From Gammaproteobacteria bacterium (GTDB lineage Bacteria > Pseudomonadota > Gammaproteobacteria > RBG-16-57-12), in NCBI GenBank assembly GCA_022712945.1, contig JAFLJP010000160.1:1-64000 (forward strand): DNA of 64,000 nt. The letters are read 5' to 3'. This document shows, piece after piece, positions 37,872 to 50,200 of the stretch. Under the pieces are notes generated by a model. The model was not told the origin of the DNA and did not search any database. It saw nothing but the letters and a program-made list of their open reading frames with translations. The translations under genes and the position numbers were made by a program. Numbering within the stretch: position 1 is the stretch's first letter; every line of letters begins with the position of its first letter.

Positions 37872-38936
37872 ATGTCTGAATTGAAAAATGATCGTTTTTT
37901 ACGTGCATTACTGAAAGAGCCAGTTGATGTGACACCGGTATGGATGATGCGCCAGGCTGGGCGTTATTTGCCAGAGTATAAGGCGACACGTACTCAGGCG
38001 GGCAGCTTTATGGATCTGTGCAAAAATGCAGATCTCGCCTGCGAAGTGACGATTCAACCGCTTGAACGTTACCCGCTGGATGCCGCAATCCTCTTCTCTG
38101 ATATTCTGACTATTCCTGATGCCATGGGTCTGGGTTTGCGCTTCGAAGCGGGTGAAGGGCCAGTGTTTGATAATCCGGTACGCACTGAGGCAGATGTAAA
38201 CAAGCTGTTTGTACCCGATCCAGAAGGTGAGTTGCAGTATGTGATGAACGCGGTACGCACCATTCGCCGTGAGCTGGATGGCCGCGTGCCTCTGATCGGT
38301 TTTTCAGGTAGCCCGTGGACACTAGCGGTCTATATGGTTGAAGGGGGTGGTACGAAAGATTATGCAAAAGTGAAAGGGATGATGTTTGATCGCCCTGATC
38401 TGATGCACAAACTGCTGGAGACCACCGCCAAATCGGTGACCTCTTACCTGAATGCACAAATCGAAGCAGGTGCCCAAGCGGTACAGATCTTTGATACCTG
38501 GGGTGGTTGTTTGACGCCACGTGATTACAAAGAGTTCTCACTGCGTTACATGCAGCAGATTGTGGATGGCCTGATTCGTGAAAAAGATGGCCGCAAAGTG
38601 CCTGTTATCCTCTTTACGAAAGGTGGCGGTCAGTGGCTTGAAGCGATGGCCGATACCGGCTGTGATGCTTTGGGACTGGATTGGACCATCGATATTGCCG
38701 ATGCCCGTGCTCGGGTAGGCGACCGGGTTGCACTACAGGGGAATATGGATCCCTCGACGTTGTACGCCTCACCTGAACGTATCCGCCAGGAAGTTTCATC
38801 CATTCTGGAAGGGTATGGCAAAGGCTCGGGCCATGTCTTCAATCTAGGGCACGGCATTCACCAGTATGTGGATCCTGAACATGCAGGTGCCTTTGTTAAT
38901 GCGGTTCATGAGCTAAGTGCTAAATATCACCAGTAA
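37872..38936 (+). CDS. hemE: Uroporphyrinogen decarboxylase
   Basis: '[18 protein letters not shown]', '[23 protein letters not shown]'. Confidence 0.98.
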   Translation: MSELKNDRFLRALLKEPVDVTPVWMMRQAGRYLPEYKATRTQAGSFMDLCKNADLACEVTIQPLERYPLDAAILFSDILTIPDAMGLGLRFEAGEGPVFDNPVRTEADVNKLFVPDPEGELQYVMNAVRTIRRELDGRVPLIGFSGSPWTLAVYMVEGGGTKDYAKVKGMMFDRPDLMHKLLETTAKSVTSYLNAQIEAGAQAVQIFDTWGGCLTPRDYKEFSLRYMQQIVDGLIREKDGRKVPVILFTKGGGQWLEAMADTGCDALGLDWTIDIADARARVGDRVALQGNMDPSTLYASPERIRQEVSSILEGYGKGSGHVFNLGHGIHQYVDPEHAGAFVNAVHELSAKYHQ

Positions 38937-38965
38937 TATTTGGCTGACGGTTATCAGCTCGCAAT

Positions 38966-38998
38966 AAAAAAGGCCATGGGTTTCCATGGCCTTTTTTG
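38966..38998. terminator. Intrinsic terminator between convergent hemE and pilU
   Basis: 'aaaaaaggccatgggtttccatggccttttttgct', symmetric and usable from both sides. Confidence 0.85.
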
Positions 38999-39018
38999 CT
39001 TATAGAGTGTCAAGTTTT

Positions 39019-40200
39019 TCAGAGTTGATCGTCGATAGAGAGCCCGCCAACTGGCATTTTTGGTTTTGATGATGGCCTGGTCGAGGGTGTTTCTTCACTT
39101 TTTACTTTCAGGGTACTGTTGTTGCCGAGGTCTGAGGCATTACCTTCAGAGAGTGAAATACGCAGGCGAAGGTTGTTTTCTGAGTCGGAATTTTTTAGCG
39201 CTTCGTTCAGAGTGATCTTTCCGGCTTTGTAGTGATGAAATAGCGCCGAGTCAAATGTGCGCATGCCAAGGTTTTCAGATTTCGCCATCACTTCTTTGAT
39301 CTCTTTAACCTGGCCCTTCAAGATCAAGTCTTGAATGAGCGGTGTGCCCAGTAAAATTTCGATGGCAGCACATCGTTTGCCATCGACAGTGGGTATGAGT
39401 CGTTGTGATACAAATGCCCGCAGATTAAGTGACAGATCCATCAATAGTTGATGGCGGCGGTCTTCAGGGAAAAAATTAATGATTCGATCCAACGCCTGAT
39501 TGGCGTTGTTGGCGTGCAGAGTAGAGATGACCAGATGGCCTGTTTCTGCAAAAGTGAGTGCATGCTCCATGGTCTCCCGATCACGGATTTCACCAATTAA
39601 AATGACGTCAGGTGCCTGGCGAAGGGCATTCTTCAGGGCATCTTCGTAACTGGCGGTATCAACCCCTACTTCCCGTTGATTGACGATCGACTTCTTGTGT
39701 CGGTGCACAAACTCAACCGGGTCTTCAATGGTGATAATGTGTCCCGCACTGTTGCTGTTGCGATAATCAATGAGCGAGGCGAGAGAGGTGGATTTCCCTG
39801 AGCCGGTTCCCCCCACAAAGAGTATAAGACCGTGCTTTAGCATGATTACATCTTTCAGGGTATCAGGCAGCCCAAGGGTTTTCATTTCGGGAATACTGGT
39901 TTTAATGTTACGAATCACAATCGCACACTGATTACGCTGTTGAAAAATATTAACACGGAAGCGGCCGACCCCCGGTTCAGAGATCGCCAGGTTCATCTCG
40001 GGTGTGGTTTCAAATTCGGCAATCTGCTCCTCATTCATTATCTTGTAGGCAGCATCTTTGACCGCACCGGGGGCCAGTGAATCTTTACTGAGTGCTTTTA
40101 TCTCCCCCTGGATTTTTGCGCTGGGTGGGGCGCCCGTAGTGAGGTAGAGGTCAGAGGCATCATATTTCACCATGATGCGCAGGTAATCTTTTATTTCCAT
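39019..40200 (-). CDS. pilU: PilT/PilU family type IV pilus retraction ATPase (PilU-like)
   Basis: 'LILFVGGTGSGKSTSLASLIDYRNSNSAGHIITIEDPVEFVHRHKKSIVNQREVG'; long C-terminal extension typical of PilU. Confidence 0.92.
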   Translation of the reverse strand: MEIKDYLRIMVKYDASDLYLTTGAPPSAKIQGEIKALSKDSLAPGAVKDAAYKIMNEEQIAEFETTPEMNLAISEPGVGRFRVNIFQQRNQCAIVIRNIKTSIPEMKTLGLPDTLKDVIMLKHGLILFVGGTGSGKSTSLASLIDYRNSNSAGHIITIEDPVEFVHRHKKSIVNQREVGVDTASYEDALKNALRQAPDVILIGEIRDRETMEHALTFAETGHLVISTLHANNANQALDRIINFFPEDRRHQLLMDLSLNLRAFVSQRLIPTVDGKRCAAIEILLGTPLIQDLILKGQVKEIKEVMAKSENLGMRTFDSALFHHYKAGKITLNEALKNSDSENNLRLRISLSEGNASDLGNNSTLKVKSEETPSTRPSSKPKMPVGGLSIDDQL

Positions 40201-40338
40201 AGCTTTCGGCCTTTTTCAGCAGGTTGACACGGTGAATAGCATGGGAGAATTATCGGTGTGCTGATAGATAGCTTTAATGAATTGCACTGCCTAGCTTGCT
40301 ACACTGGGTGCTGAGTAAAAAATTAAAAAGGCCACCTA

Positions 40339-43221
40339 ATGTCCAAGTTAACAACGCCCCCAGAATGGCGTGAAAATCTGGATCAGCAGTGGACACTTTA
40401 TTGTGAAAACCTGCAAAAACAGCGGCGTGATAACTCCTGTTTTCGTGAGCCTGAACTCAAACAGCAACTTATGCGGGTGTGGGGGTGTAGCGAGTTTGTT
40501 TTGAATGCGGCGCAGCGTGATCCTTTGATGATGGAGGCGCTATGTGAAAGTGGTGACTTGAACCGTACCTACGGTGATGGCGAGCTGTTTGGGCGATTAG
40601 ATGAGCAGCGATCTTTGCTGCGTGACGAAGCGAGTTTAAATCGCTTGCTCAGGCAGCGGCGGCGACGTGAAATGGTGCGTATCGCCTGGCGTGATATTGT
40701 GGGAATAGCCGATTTGAGTGAAACAACCGCTGATCTTTCAGACCTGGCAGATAGCTCGCTTCAAGTGGCACTGGAATGTCACTACGGCTGGTTGAGTGAA
40801 CGTCACGGGGTGCCGCGCTGTGGGCAGGGGAAAGCACAGCAATTGGTTATTTTGGGAATGGGTAAGCTGGGTGCCCGTGAGCTTAATTACTCCTCAGATA
40901 TTGACCTTATCTACGCCTACCCTGAGCCGGGTGAAACAGATGGTGAGCAACGCAGTATCAGTAATGAAGCCTTTTTTCGCCAGCTGGGGCAAAAAATTAT
41001 TCATGCGCTTGATAACTTGACTGAAGATGGTCAGGTTTTTCGCGTTGATATGCGACTGCGCCCCTTTGGTGAAAGTGGCCCACTGGTGATCTCGTTTGGT
41101 GCGATGGAGCAGTATTACCAGTTCCACGGTCGGGAGTGGGAGCGCTACGCAATGATTAAAGCGCGGGTCTGTGCCGGAGATAGAGAGGCGGGTGAACAGC
41201 TGATGGCTCTGCTGAAGCCTTTTGTCTATCGCCGTTACATCGACTACGGAGTGTTTGATTCGTTACGTGAAATGAAGCGTATGATCATGCAGGAGGTCAA
41301 GCGTAAGGGAATGCAGGATAACGTCAAGCTTGGCCCCGGCGGGATTCGAGAGGTGGAGTTTATTGGCCAGGTGTTCCAGCTTATTCGAGGCGGACGCTGT
41401 AAAACGCTACAGCGCCGTGAAATTCTCTACATTCTTGATCAGTTAGTAGAGCAGAATTGCCTACCAGATTTTGTGGTAAAGGATCTGAAAGAGGCCTATC
41501 TCTTCTTACGTAACAGCGAACACCGCATTCAGCAGTGGCGAGACCAGCAAACCCACGACCTGCCAACGGATGATGCCGGAAAACTAAGGCTTGCGGTCGG
41601 CATGGGGTTTGCCGAATGGGAGAGCTACCGTGCGGTTTTGCAGTCGCACCGCGATAAGGTACAAGGCCATTTTGAACAGATTATCAGCGCCCCGCAAAAG
41701 GAGCAGGATGATCATAATGGCCTGAGTGCACTGTGGTTGGCAGAGGATCCGGATGATGAGGCTGAGGTGTTGCTTGAAAAGGCGGGTTTTGATCATCCAG
41801 CTGATGCGTTGGCACAACTGAAAGGGTTGCGCAGCTCAAGGGCATTGAGAACCTTGAGCTCGATTGCGCGTGATCGTATGGATCATCTGATGCCCTTGCT
41901 GTTGACCGCCGTCGCACCATTGGATAATTGCAGTGTCACTTTGAGCCGGGTAATGAGCTTGATGGAGACCATTGCACAGCGCTCCGCCTATGTTGCCCTG
42001 CTGGTTGAAAATCCGGTTGCCTTGTCACAACTGGTCTATCTGTTCTCGGGTAGCCCCTGGATTGGTCAGTTTTTACAGCAACACCCGCTGTTGCTGGATG
42101 AGTTGTTAGACCCACGCAGCCTCTATTTTCCACCCGATAGAGCGGGCCTGAAAACCGAGTTGAAACAGAATCTCGCAACGGTAGCAGAAGGTGACCTGGA
42201 GCTATTGATGGAGCAGCTACGTCACTTTAAACAGATTAATGTATTGCGCGTGGCGGCGGCCGACCTTAATAATGCCCTGCCATTAATGAAAGTGAGTGAT
42301 CACTTGACCTGGATTGCTGAGGTGCTGCTAGAGCAGATCGCAACCCTTGCCTGGCATGATATGTCGGCGCGTCATGGCAGCCCAGTTTGTCATATTGACG
42401 GAGGAGAGTGTGATCTCGCCTTTGCCATTGTTGCTTATGGAAAATTGGGTGGTATTGAGCTGGGATATAGCTCTGATCTGGATCTGGTCTTCCTGCATGC
42501 CGGGGCGACCGGTGAGACGGCGGGTGAAAAACCGATTGATAACAGCGTGTTTTTTGCCCGGCTGGGCCAGCGTATTATTCATATAATGACTGCACACACA
42601 CCTTCCGGGGTGCTCTACGACGCCGATATGCGACTGCGCCCTAGTGGTGCGTCAGGCCTGCTGGTCAGCAGCGTTAGCGCCTTTGCCGAGTATCAAAAAG
42701 AGCGAGCGTGGACCTGGGAGCATCAGGCGTTAGTACGCGCCCGGGTGGTGGTGGGTGATAAAAAAGTACAGGTTAAATTTAATGCGATTCGGGCCGCGAC
42801 CCTTTGCCAGCCACGGAATATTTGTGAGTTGCAACGGGAAGTGCGAGAGATGCGTGAAAAGATGCGAGAGTCACTTGCAACAAAAAAAGAGGGGAAATTT
42901 GACCTGAAACAGGGGCTAGGAGGTATCGCTGACATCGAATTTATGGTGCAATATGGAGTTCTGGCGTGGTCCAACGAATATCCCGAGTTGTGTCGTTTTA
43001 CCGATAACATCCGAATTTTAAAAATGTTCGCTGAACTGGCACTGTTATCCAGTGCTGATGTCACTTTATTGTGTGATGCCTATCGCTGCTACCGTGCCGA
43101 AGGACATCGCCTCTCACTGCAAGAACGGCCAGCGCTTGCAGATGAAAATGACTATTTAGAGTATCGAAAAGAAGTCTCCCGGATCTGGCAACAACTGATG
43201 ATTGCCGAACGGGCGTTATAA
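40339..43221 (+). CDS. glnE: Glutamine synthetase adenylyltransferase/adenylyl-removing enzyme
   Basis: 960 aa with two nucleotidyltransferase modules ('LGMGKLGARELNYSSDIDLIY', 'VAYGKLGGIELGYSSDLDLVFL'). Confidence 0.97.
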   Translation: MSKLTTPPEWRENLDQQWTLYCENLQKQRRDNSCFREPELKQQLMRVWGCSEFVLNAAQRDPLMMEALCESGDLNRTYGDGELFGRLDEQRSLLRDEASLNRLLRQRRRREMVRIAWRDIVGIADLSETTADLSDLADSSLQVALECHYGWLSERHGVPRCGQGKAQQLVILGMGKLGARELNYSSDIDLIYAYPEPGETDGEQRSISNEAFFRQLGQKIIHALDNLTEDGQVFRVDMRLRPFGESGPLVISFGAMEQYYQFHGREWERYAMIKARVCAGDREAGEQLMALLKPFVYRRYIDYGVFDSLREMKRMIMQEVKRKGMQDNVKLGPGGIREVEFIGQVFQLIRGGRCKTLQRREILYILDQLVEQNCLPDFVVKDLKEAYLFLRNSEHRIQQWRDQQTHDLPTDDAGKLRLAVGMGFAEWESYRAVLQSHRDKVQGHFEQIISAPQKEQDDHNGLSALWLAEDPDDEAEVLLEKAGFDHPADALAQLKGLRSSRALRTLSSIARDRMDHLMPLLLTAVAPLDNCSVTLSRVMSLMETIAQRSAYVALLVENPVALSQLVYLFSGSPWIGQFLQQHPLLLDELLDPRSLYFPPDRAGLKTELKQNLATVAEGDLELLMEQLRHFKQINVLRVAAADLNNALPLMKVSDHLTWIAEVLLEQIATLAWHDMSARHGSPVCHIDGGECDLAFAIVAYGKLGGIELGYSSDLDLVFLHAGATGETAGEKPIDNSVFFARLGQRIIHIMTAHTPSGVLYDADMRLRPSGASGLLVSSVSAFAEYQKERAWTWEHQALVRARVVVGDKKVQVKFNAIRAATLCQPRNICELQREVREMREKMRESLATKKEGKFDLKQGLGGIADIEFMVQYGVLAWSNEYPELCRFTDNIRILKMFAELALLSSADVTLLCDAYRCYRAEGHRLSLQERPALADENDYLEYRKEVSRIWQQLMIAERAL

Positions 43222-43248
43222 AATTTATTGGATTTAAGGAGTTGTGAT

Positions 43249-44175
43249 ATGAGTATGGGTATGGATGATCGTGATGGGGTCATCTGGTTAGATGGAAAAA
43301 TGGTTCCCTGGCGAGATGCCAAGGTACATGTATTGACCCACACTTTGCATTACGGTATGGGTGTTTTTGAAGGTATTCGTGCCTACCAAACGGACAAAGG
43401 TGCCGCGATTTTTCGTCTGCAAGAGCATACCGATCGACTATTCCGCTCGGCACATATTTTAAATATGCCAATGCCTTACGACAAAGAGGCGATCAACGCA
43501 GCAACCATCGCCGCCGTAAAAGAAAATAACCTCAACTCAGCCTACATTCGCCCCATGGTCTTTTTTGGATCGGAAGGCATGGGGCTGCGGGCCGATAACT
43601 TAAAAGCACACGTGATGATTGCCGCGTGGTCTTGGGGTGCTTACCTGGGCAAAGAGGCATTGGAACAGGGGATTCGCATCAAAACATCCTCTTTCACTCG
43701 TCACCACGTCAACATCACCATGTGCAAAGCCAAGGCTAATGGCAACTACATGAACTCCATGCTCGCCTTGAGCGATGCGATGCGAGACGGTTATGATGAA
43801 GCGTTGTTGCTGGATGTAGATGGCTTTGTAGCCGAAGGGAGCGGCGAGAACTTTTTCATGGTACGTGATGGCATTGTCTATACGCCCGAATTAACCTCGG
43901 CACTGGACGGCATTACCCGTGCGACCATACTTACTTTATGTGAAGAACTCGGAATTGACGTACGCGAAAAACGCATCACCCGTGATGAAGTCTATGTGGC
44001 GGATGAGTGCTTCTTCACTGGCACCGCCGCAGAAGTCACCCCCATTCGTGAGTTGGATGGTCGTCAAATCGGTGCTGGCAGCCGTGGCCCGATCACTGAA
44101 AAACTGCAAAGCATGTACTTTGATATTGTTCATGGTCGCGACGAAAGTCGCCGTGACTGGTTGACGTTGGTTTGA
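43249..44175 (+). CDS. ilvE: Branched-chain amino acid aminotransferase
   Basis: 'VHVLTHTLHYGMGVFEGIRAYQT', 'LDVDGFVAEGSGENFFMVRDGIVYTP'. Confidence 0.97.
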   Translation: MSMGMDDRDGVIWLDGKMVPWRDAKVHVLTHTLHYGMGVFEGIRAYQTDKGAAIFRLQEHTDRLFRSAHILNMPMPYDKEAINAATIAAVKENNLNSAYIRPMVFFGSEGMGLRADNLKAHVMIAAWSWGAYLGKEALEQGIRIKTSSFTRHHVNITMCKAKANGNYMNSMLALSDAMRDGYDEALLLDVDGFVAEGSGENFFMVRDGIVYTPELTSALDGITRATILTLCEELGIDVREKRITRDEVYVADECFFTGTAAEVTPIRELDGRQIGAGSRGPITEKLQSMYFDIVHGRDESRRDWLTLV

Positions 44176-44181
44176 AAAAAA

Positions 44182-44205
44182 GAGCACCCCTTTCTGTGGG
44201 TGCTC
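44182..44205 (+). terminator. Hairpin downstream of ilvE (weak terminator candidate)
   Basis: 'gagcacccctttctgtgggtgctc' inverted repeat, but no T tract follows. Confidence 0.4.
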
Positions 44206-44243
44206 AAAATAGACCAGATAATCTGAATACAACGGGAGGCAAT

Positions 44244-44456
44244 ATGACATCCGGGATTTCACAAACCTGCCCAGAAGTGGGTGAGGTATTACCCAATGAA
44301 GAGAACAAATACACCGTGAGCAAAGCAGATCTACCACTGCACTGCCCAATGGACGGCATGAGCCTGTGGAACTCACATCCCCGTGTCTATATTAAAATGA
44401 AAGAGGGTCGGGGAAAGTGCCCTTATTGTGGGGCGGAGTATGAAGAGAATAGCTGA
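44244..44456 (+). CDS. Zinc-finger domain protein (CHCC type)
   Basis: 70 aa; 'LPLHCPMDGMSLWNSHPRVYIKMKEGRGKCPYCGAEY'. Confidence 0.85.
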   Translation: MTSGISQTCPEVGEVLPNEENKYTVSKADLPLHCPMDGMSLWNSHPRVYIKMKEGRGKCPYCGAEYEENS

Positions 44457-44757
44457 TTAACTGCGGCATAGCTGCGGGCAATCAACGCCAATAAAATATG
44501 CATCTTTAGTTCTCACAATAACGTCCAGATAGAACCATTGGCTATATTTGGGAGTAGATGTTTGTCTCAAATACACCCGATAGAGCATACTTGTTTTCTC
44601 TCCAAAAAACTAAAGTGAGACTCTTTTTAGGAGGATGTTAACTTCATCGTGAGCGATGTGCTCTTGAACGCCCAATCAGATGGCCCAAGGCCGTGCAGCG
44701 GTGACACGGAGTATTGTCACGTCCGTGGCAATAGAGTGATAGTGGCTGCATGATGGA

Positions 44758-45411
44758 TTACTCGAACGGGTAGTTGAGTAGCTCAATATCTTGTTTGAAG
44801 TGATTTGCTACCAGCTCAATAGTCTCATCGTCATAGTAACTGCGGAAGTCTTTTTTACGATCTGTTGAAATACGCTTCTCAGGCAGAGAACACTGTATGC
44901 CTATATGCTCACAAGCGTGTGAAAAATCCCTGTGCAGATTTTCGTAGCGACCTATGTAATCAACAATTATGTTGCCATGCAGATCGACAAGATAATCACT
45001 TTGCAGCTCGATGGAGGTGTCGATGTGGTACTGATATTCCCGTTCGGGATCAAACTTGAATTTCATAAAGTCTTTGAAGTTTTCGTGGCCAAACAGAAAT
45101 TGGGGTCGCTCACGACGGATGTGGTGGAATGAACTCACCTGAAGATCCCAAGGGTTGCGTACAAAACCAAATTTAAATAGCCCATCAAAAAAATCGTTGG
45201 GCAGCATCTCTTTCGCAGCAATGATTTTTGAGTGGCGGGGAAATTTACTCCCCAGCTTATGTGCGTTCAGGTGACTCAGTTTGCTGCACACCCACATTGC
45301 CGGGCGATAGCGATCCCATCTCGCTTTTTGCGCCAACGCAGCGCGGACACTGGTACCGCCTGTTTTGGCAATATGGACAAAAAGAAAATTGTAGCGATGG
45401 GATAACAGCAT
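44758..45411 (-). CDS. Sulfotransferase family 2-like protein
   Basis: P-loop-like 5'-PSB 'FVHIAKTGGTSVRAAL' and 3'-PB-like 'FGFVRNPWDLQVSSFHHI'. Confidence 0.85.
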   Translation of the reverse strand: MLLSHRYNFLFVHIAKTGGTSVRAALAQKARWDRYRPAMWVCSKLSHLNAHKLGSKFPRHSKIIAAKEMLPNDFFDGLFKFGFVRNPWDLQVSSFHHIRRERPQFLFGHENFKDFMKFKFDPEREYQYHIDTSIELQSDYLVDLHGNIIVDYIGRYENLHRDFSHACEHIGIQCSLPEKRISTDRKKDFRSYYDDETIELVANHFKQDIELLNYPFE

Positions 45412-45632
45412 TTATGAGGTACCTGGGTCGATTCTAGGCTTATTCTGCCACTGATTTTTCTTGAGAGATACCCAAGAGGCTGTCCGAGAATAGATAGGCC
45501 TACTGCGAAAGCGTGTTTTTTGCTCATTTTCCCGCCAATTTTCGTTAAAGGGAACTGTTTCGATTTGCCCCTGTTTTTGTTAGAATCCGCGCTCGCTTTA
45601 CCAGCACAACCACACCATCCCAGGGGTTTTCC

Positions 45633-47165
45633 ATGTTTGAATTGAGTCATGCGCGCTATGCGAGTGTGAAAAACGATATTTTATCGGGTCTTACAGTCGC
45701 ATTGGCTCTGGTGCCAGAGGCGGTCGCTTTTGCATTTGTGGCGGGTGTCAACCCCTTGGTGGGTCTCTATGCCGCATTTATGGTGGGTTTAATTACCGCC
45801 GCTATTGGTGGTCGTCCGGGGATGATTTCCGGTGCTACCGGGGCGTTGGCGGTGGTAATGATCTATCTGGTGGCTGAGCACGGGGTTGAATATCTGTTTG
45901 CTGCGGTGGTATTGATGGGCATTATTCAGGTGTTAGCAGGGGTGTTGAAGATGGGGGTCTTTATCCGCATGGTACCTTACCCGGTGATGCTGGGATTTGT
46001 GAACGGCTTGGCTATTGTGATCTTTCTGGCGCAGTTAGAGCAGTTTAAAGTGACCGATGCCGCCGGGGTGAGTAGTTGGTTGGTCGGTAATGAACTGATG
46101 TTGATGCTGGGCTTAATTGCACTCACCATGGCGATTATCTACTTGTTGCCAAAACTGACCAAAGCGATTCCTTCCTCACTGGCGGCGATTATTGTGGTCA
46201 CTGCACTGGTTATCTTCTTTGGTATGGATACCCAGAGCGTGGGTGATATCGCCTCGATTGCCGGTGGTTTTCCTGAATTCCATATCCCGATGGTGCCGTT
46301 TACCTTTGAGACCTTCATGATTATTCTGCCCTTTTCGCTGATTTTTGCGGCGATTGGCTTGATTGAATCACTGTTGACCATGAATCTGATTGATGAAATT
46401 ACCGAGACCCGTGGCCAAGGTAACCGTGAATGTGTGGGGCAGGGCGCGGCTAATATCGCCACCGGTTTCTTTGGCGGCATGGGTGGTTGCGCGATGATTG
46501 GTCAGTCGATGATCAATATCAACTCCGGCGGTTATGGTCGTCTATCGGGTATCTCGGCAGCACTGTTTCTGTTGGGCTTCATTCTGTTTGCTTCCGATCT
46601 GATCGAGATGATTCCACTGGCGGCGCTGGTGGGGGTGATGTTTATTGTGGTAATCGGCACCTTTGAGTGGTCGAGTGTACGTATTTTGAAAAAAATTCCA
46701 CCGGCAGATGCCTTTGTGTTGATTTTGGTTTCCGGTATCACGGTTCTCACCGATTTGGCCACCGCGGTTATTATTGGGGTGATTATTTCTGCGCTGGTAT
46801 TTGCCTGGCAGACCGCCAAACATATGTGGGCAGAGCAGAGCATTGATGAGAATGGTACTAAGATTTATGTAATGCATGGGCCGCTATTTTTTGGCTCAAT
46901 TCGTAGCTTTACCGATCTGTTTGATACCAAGGGTGATCCCGATGAGGTGGTGATCGATTTTAAATACACCCGGGTTTATGATCACTCCGGTATGGAGGCG
47001 ATTGACAGCCTGACCGAGCGCTACACCAAGGCGGGGAAAAAAGTACACCTGCGCCATTTAAGTCACGAGTGCCAGACCCTGCTTGAAAAGTCGGGTGATC
47101 TGGTTGAGGTTAATATGAGTGAAGATATTCACTACCATGTGGAGACTGAGGCGAAGCGCAAGTAG
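45633..47165 (+). CDS. SulP family anion transporter with C-terminal STAS domain
   Basis: '[57 protein letters not shown]'; STAS '[24 protein letters not shown]'. Confidence 0.95.
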   Translation: MFELSHARYASVKNDILSGLTVALALVPEAVAFAFVAGVNPLVGLYAAFMVGLITAAIGGRPGMISGATGALAVVMIYLVAEHGVEYLFAAVVLMGIIQVLAGVLKMGVFIRMVPYPVMLGFVNGLAIVIFLAQLEQFKVTDAAGVSSWLVGNELMLMLGLIALTMAIIYLLPKLTKAIPSSLAAIIVVTALVIFFGMDTQSVGDIASIAGGFPEFHIPMVPFTFETFMIILPFSLIFAAIGLIESLLTMNLIDEITETRGQGNRECVGQGAANIATGFFGGMGGCAMIGQSMININSGGYGRLSGISAALFLLGFILFASDLIEMIPLAALVGVMFIVVIGTFEWSSVRILKKIPPADAFVLILVSGITVLTDLATAVIIGVIISALVFAWQTAKHMWAEQSIDENGTKIYVMHGPLFFGSIRSFTDLFDTKGDPDEVVIDFKYTRVYDHSGMEAIDSLTERYTKAGKKVHLRHLSHECQTLLEKSGDLVEVNMSEDIHYHVETEAKRK

Positions 47166-47218
47166 CGCCTTGAGATAAAAATATAATCCGGCCATCTTTA
47201 GAGTGGCCGTTTTACGTT

Positions 47219-50200
47219 ATGACCAACCAAAATTCCATACAACAACTCTTCTCCAAACTTGACCAATGCATGTTGGCCGAACAGTTTGTGCTGCGTAAAC
47301 GCTTATACGGCCTTCAGCACCGGGCCAAAGAAGGTAAACCCGTTGAGTCGGCACTGCTTAAGATCACTCAGGCTGTTGAAACCTCGATAGCGCTAAAAAC
47401 CCATCGCCTACAACAGTTGCCCAAACCCAGCTACCCAGAAGGGTTGCCGGTCAGTGAGCGGCGTGAAGATATAAAAAAGATCATTGCCGCACACCCGGTG
47501 GTGATTCTTGCGGGTGAGACCGGTTCCGGTAAAACCACCCAACTGCCTAAAATCTGTCTGGAGCTGGGGCGTGGGGTGAATGGCTACATCGGCCATACCC
47601 AGCCGCGTCGACTGGCAGCACGCAGCCTCGCCACCCGCATCGCCGAAGAGCTGAACAGTGAAGTGGGCAAAGCGGTGGGGTTCAAGGTGCGCTTTAGTGA
47701 CCAGACCCGGCCAGAGAGTTACATCAAAATCATGACCGATGGCATTTTGCTGGCCGAAATGCAGCAAGACCGCTATCTCAACCAATACGACACCATCATC
47801 ATTGATGAGGCGCACGAGCGCAGCCTCAATATCGATTTTCTGCTCGGTTATCTCAAACAGCTACTGCCGAAACGCCCCGATCTTAAGGTGATTATTACCT
47901 CCGCCACCATCGACACAGAGCGCTTCTCAAAACACTTTGATAATGCACCGGTGGTTGAAGTATCAGGTAGAACCTACCCGGTTGATCTGCGTTACCGGCC
48001 ACTTTACGAGAGTGAAGAGCAGGGTACTGACATGGTGCAGGGTATTTTGGATGCAGTGGATGAGATATCACGGCAGGATCGCCGGGGCGATATGTTGATC
48101 TTCCTGCCCGGTGAGCGAGAGATTCGTGAAACTGCCGAGGCGTTGCGTAAACACCACCCCCATGATAGCGAAGTACTGCCGCTGTTTGCCCGTTTGAGTG
48201 CCAGCGAGCAGGGGCGTATCTTTCAGCCCAGCCGCAAACAGCGCATTGTGCTCGCTACCAACGTGGCCGAAACCTCACTCACGGTGCCGGGTATTCGCTA
48301 TGTGATCGACCCCGGTGTGGCTCGTATCAGCCGTTACAGTTACCGCAGCAAGGTGCAGCGGTTGCCTATTGAGGCCATTTCACAGGCCAGTGCCAACCAG
48401 CGTGCCGGGCGCTGTGGGCGCATCGCCGCCGGGGTCTGTGTTCGTCTCTACTCTGAAGATGATTTTAATGGCCGGGATGAATTCACCGCCCCCGAGATAC
48501 AGCGCACCAATCTGGCCAGTGTCATCTTGCAGATGAAGGGCTTGGGGCTGGGGGATATTGAGGCGTTTCCATTTGTGGATGCCCCCGATAGCCGCATGGT
48601 GAATGATGGCTATAAACTGCTGCAAGAGCTGGGGGCAATTGATCGACAACAAAAGCTGCTTGAGCGGGGTCGAAAGTTGGCACGGCTACCGATTGACCCG
48701 CGTATTGGCCGCATGCTGTTGGCGGCGATTGATGAGGGTGCACTAGCAGAGCTGCTGGTGATCGCTTCGGCACTGAGTATTCAGGAACCCCGAGACCGCC
48801 CCGCCGATAAACAGCAGGCGGCAGATGAAAAACACAGTGAGTTCAAAGATGAAGACTCTGATTTCCTGATCTATCTTAATCTCTGGAACTGGTTTCAGCA
48901 GCAAAAAGCACAACTGAGTCGTAACCAGTTACGCAAGTTGTGCAAAAAACAGTTCATCTCCTACCTGCGCATGCTGGAGTGGCAAGATATTCACAAACAG
49001 CTCGCCGGGCAACTAAAAGAGATGGGGCATCGCAGCGGCCAGCAACCCGCCGATTATGCCAAAATACACCGAGCATTGATGAGCGGTCTGCTGGGTAATA
49101 TCGCCTTTAAACAGGATGATAAAGAGTACCTGGGCACCCGCAGTAAAAAGTTAAAAATCTTCCCCGGCTCGGCACTGCGAAAAAAACAGCCGAAATGGAT
49201 TATGGCCGCCGAGCTGGTTGAGACCTCACAACTGTTTGCCCGCACCGTGGCCAAAATAGAGCCGGAGTGGATCGAAGCGATTGCCGAAGGGTTGTGCAAA
49301 AAAAGCTACAGCGATGCCCACTGGGAGAAACGCCGCGCACAGGTGGCTGCCTTCGAAAAAGTGACCCTGTACGGGCTGCCAATTGTGGCGCGGCGCAAGA
49401 TTCACTACGGCCCACTGGAGCCGGTGGTCAGCCGGGAGATTTTTATCCGTGGTGCACTGGTCAATGGCGAATACCGCTCACAAGCCCCGTGCCTGAAACA
49501 TAATCGCCAGCTGATTGATGAGATTGAGCAGTTAGAGAGCAAATCTCGCCGCCGTGATCTGTTGGTAGATGAAGAGCTGATTTTTGCCTTTTACGATCAG
49601 CTGATACCAGAAAATATCTTTAATGGTATTCGCTTTGAGCGCTGGTATAAAAAAGCGCGGCTCGATGAGCCCAAACTGCTGTTTCTATCACAAGATGATC
49701 TGTTACAGCGGAATAGTACCCTCTGCCAACAAGCATTCCCTGATCAACTGAACTACCAAGGGGTGCAGCTTGATCTGGAGTATCACTTTGACCCCAACCA
49801 TCACACCGATGGTATTAATCTCAAGGTGCCGCTGGCACTGTTAAACCAATTGGAACCGGAATATTTTGAGTGGCTGGTGCCCGGCATGTTGCTTGAAAAG
49901 GTGATTCAACTGATTAAAGCACTGCCCAAACCGGTACGGCGTCATTTTGTACCCGCCCCTGATTATGCACAGGCGTGTGTCGATGCACTGCCGGCGTCGT
50001 CCCCTAGCTCGTTGCTCGAAGCCGTCTCCCATCAACTGAACCGTATTGCCGGTGAACCGCTGCCCACTGGCGTGTGGGATGATTTGCAGCTGCCAGATCA
50101 TCTGTTGATGAGTTTCAAAGTGATAGGTGAGAGAGGCAAGGTGTTGGCGCAGGGGCGAGACCTCAACCAGTTGAAAGCGGAGTGTGGCTCACTGGCCAGT

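Noticed and set aside
45276-45650. 124-aa (-) ORF across the sulfotransferase start
   Set aside because: Overlaps the sulfotransferase N-terminus in another frame and has no family signature. Only the possible IS-like end sequence was retained, as a low-confidence note.
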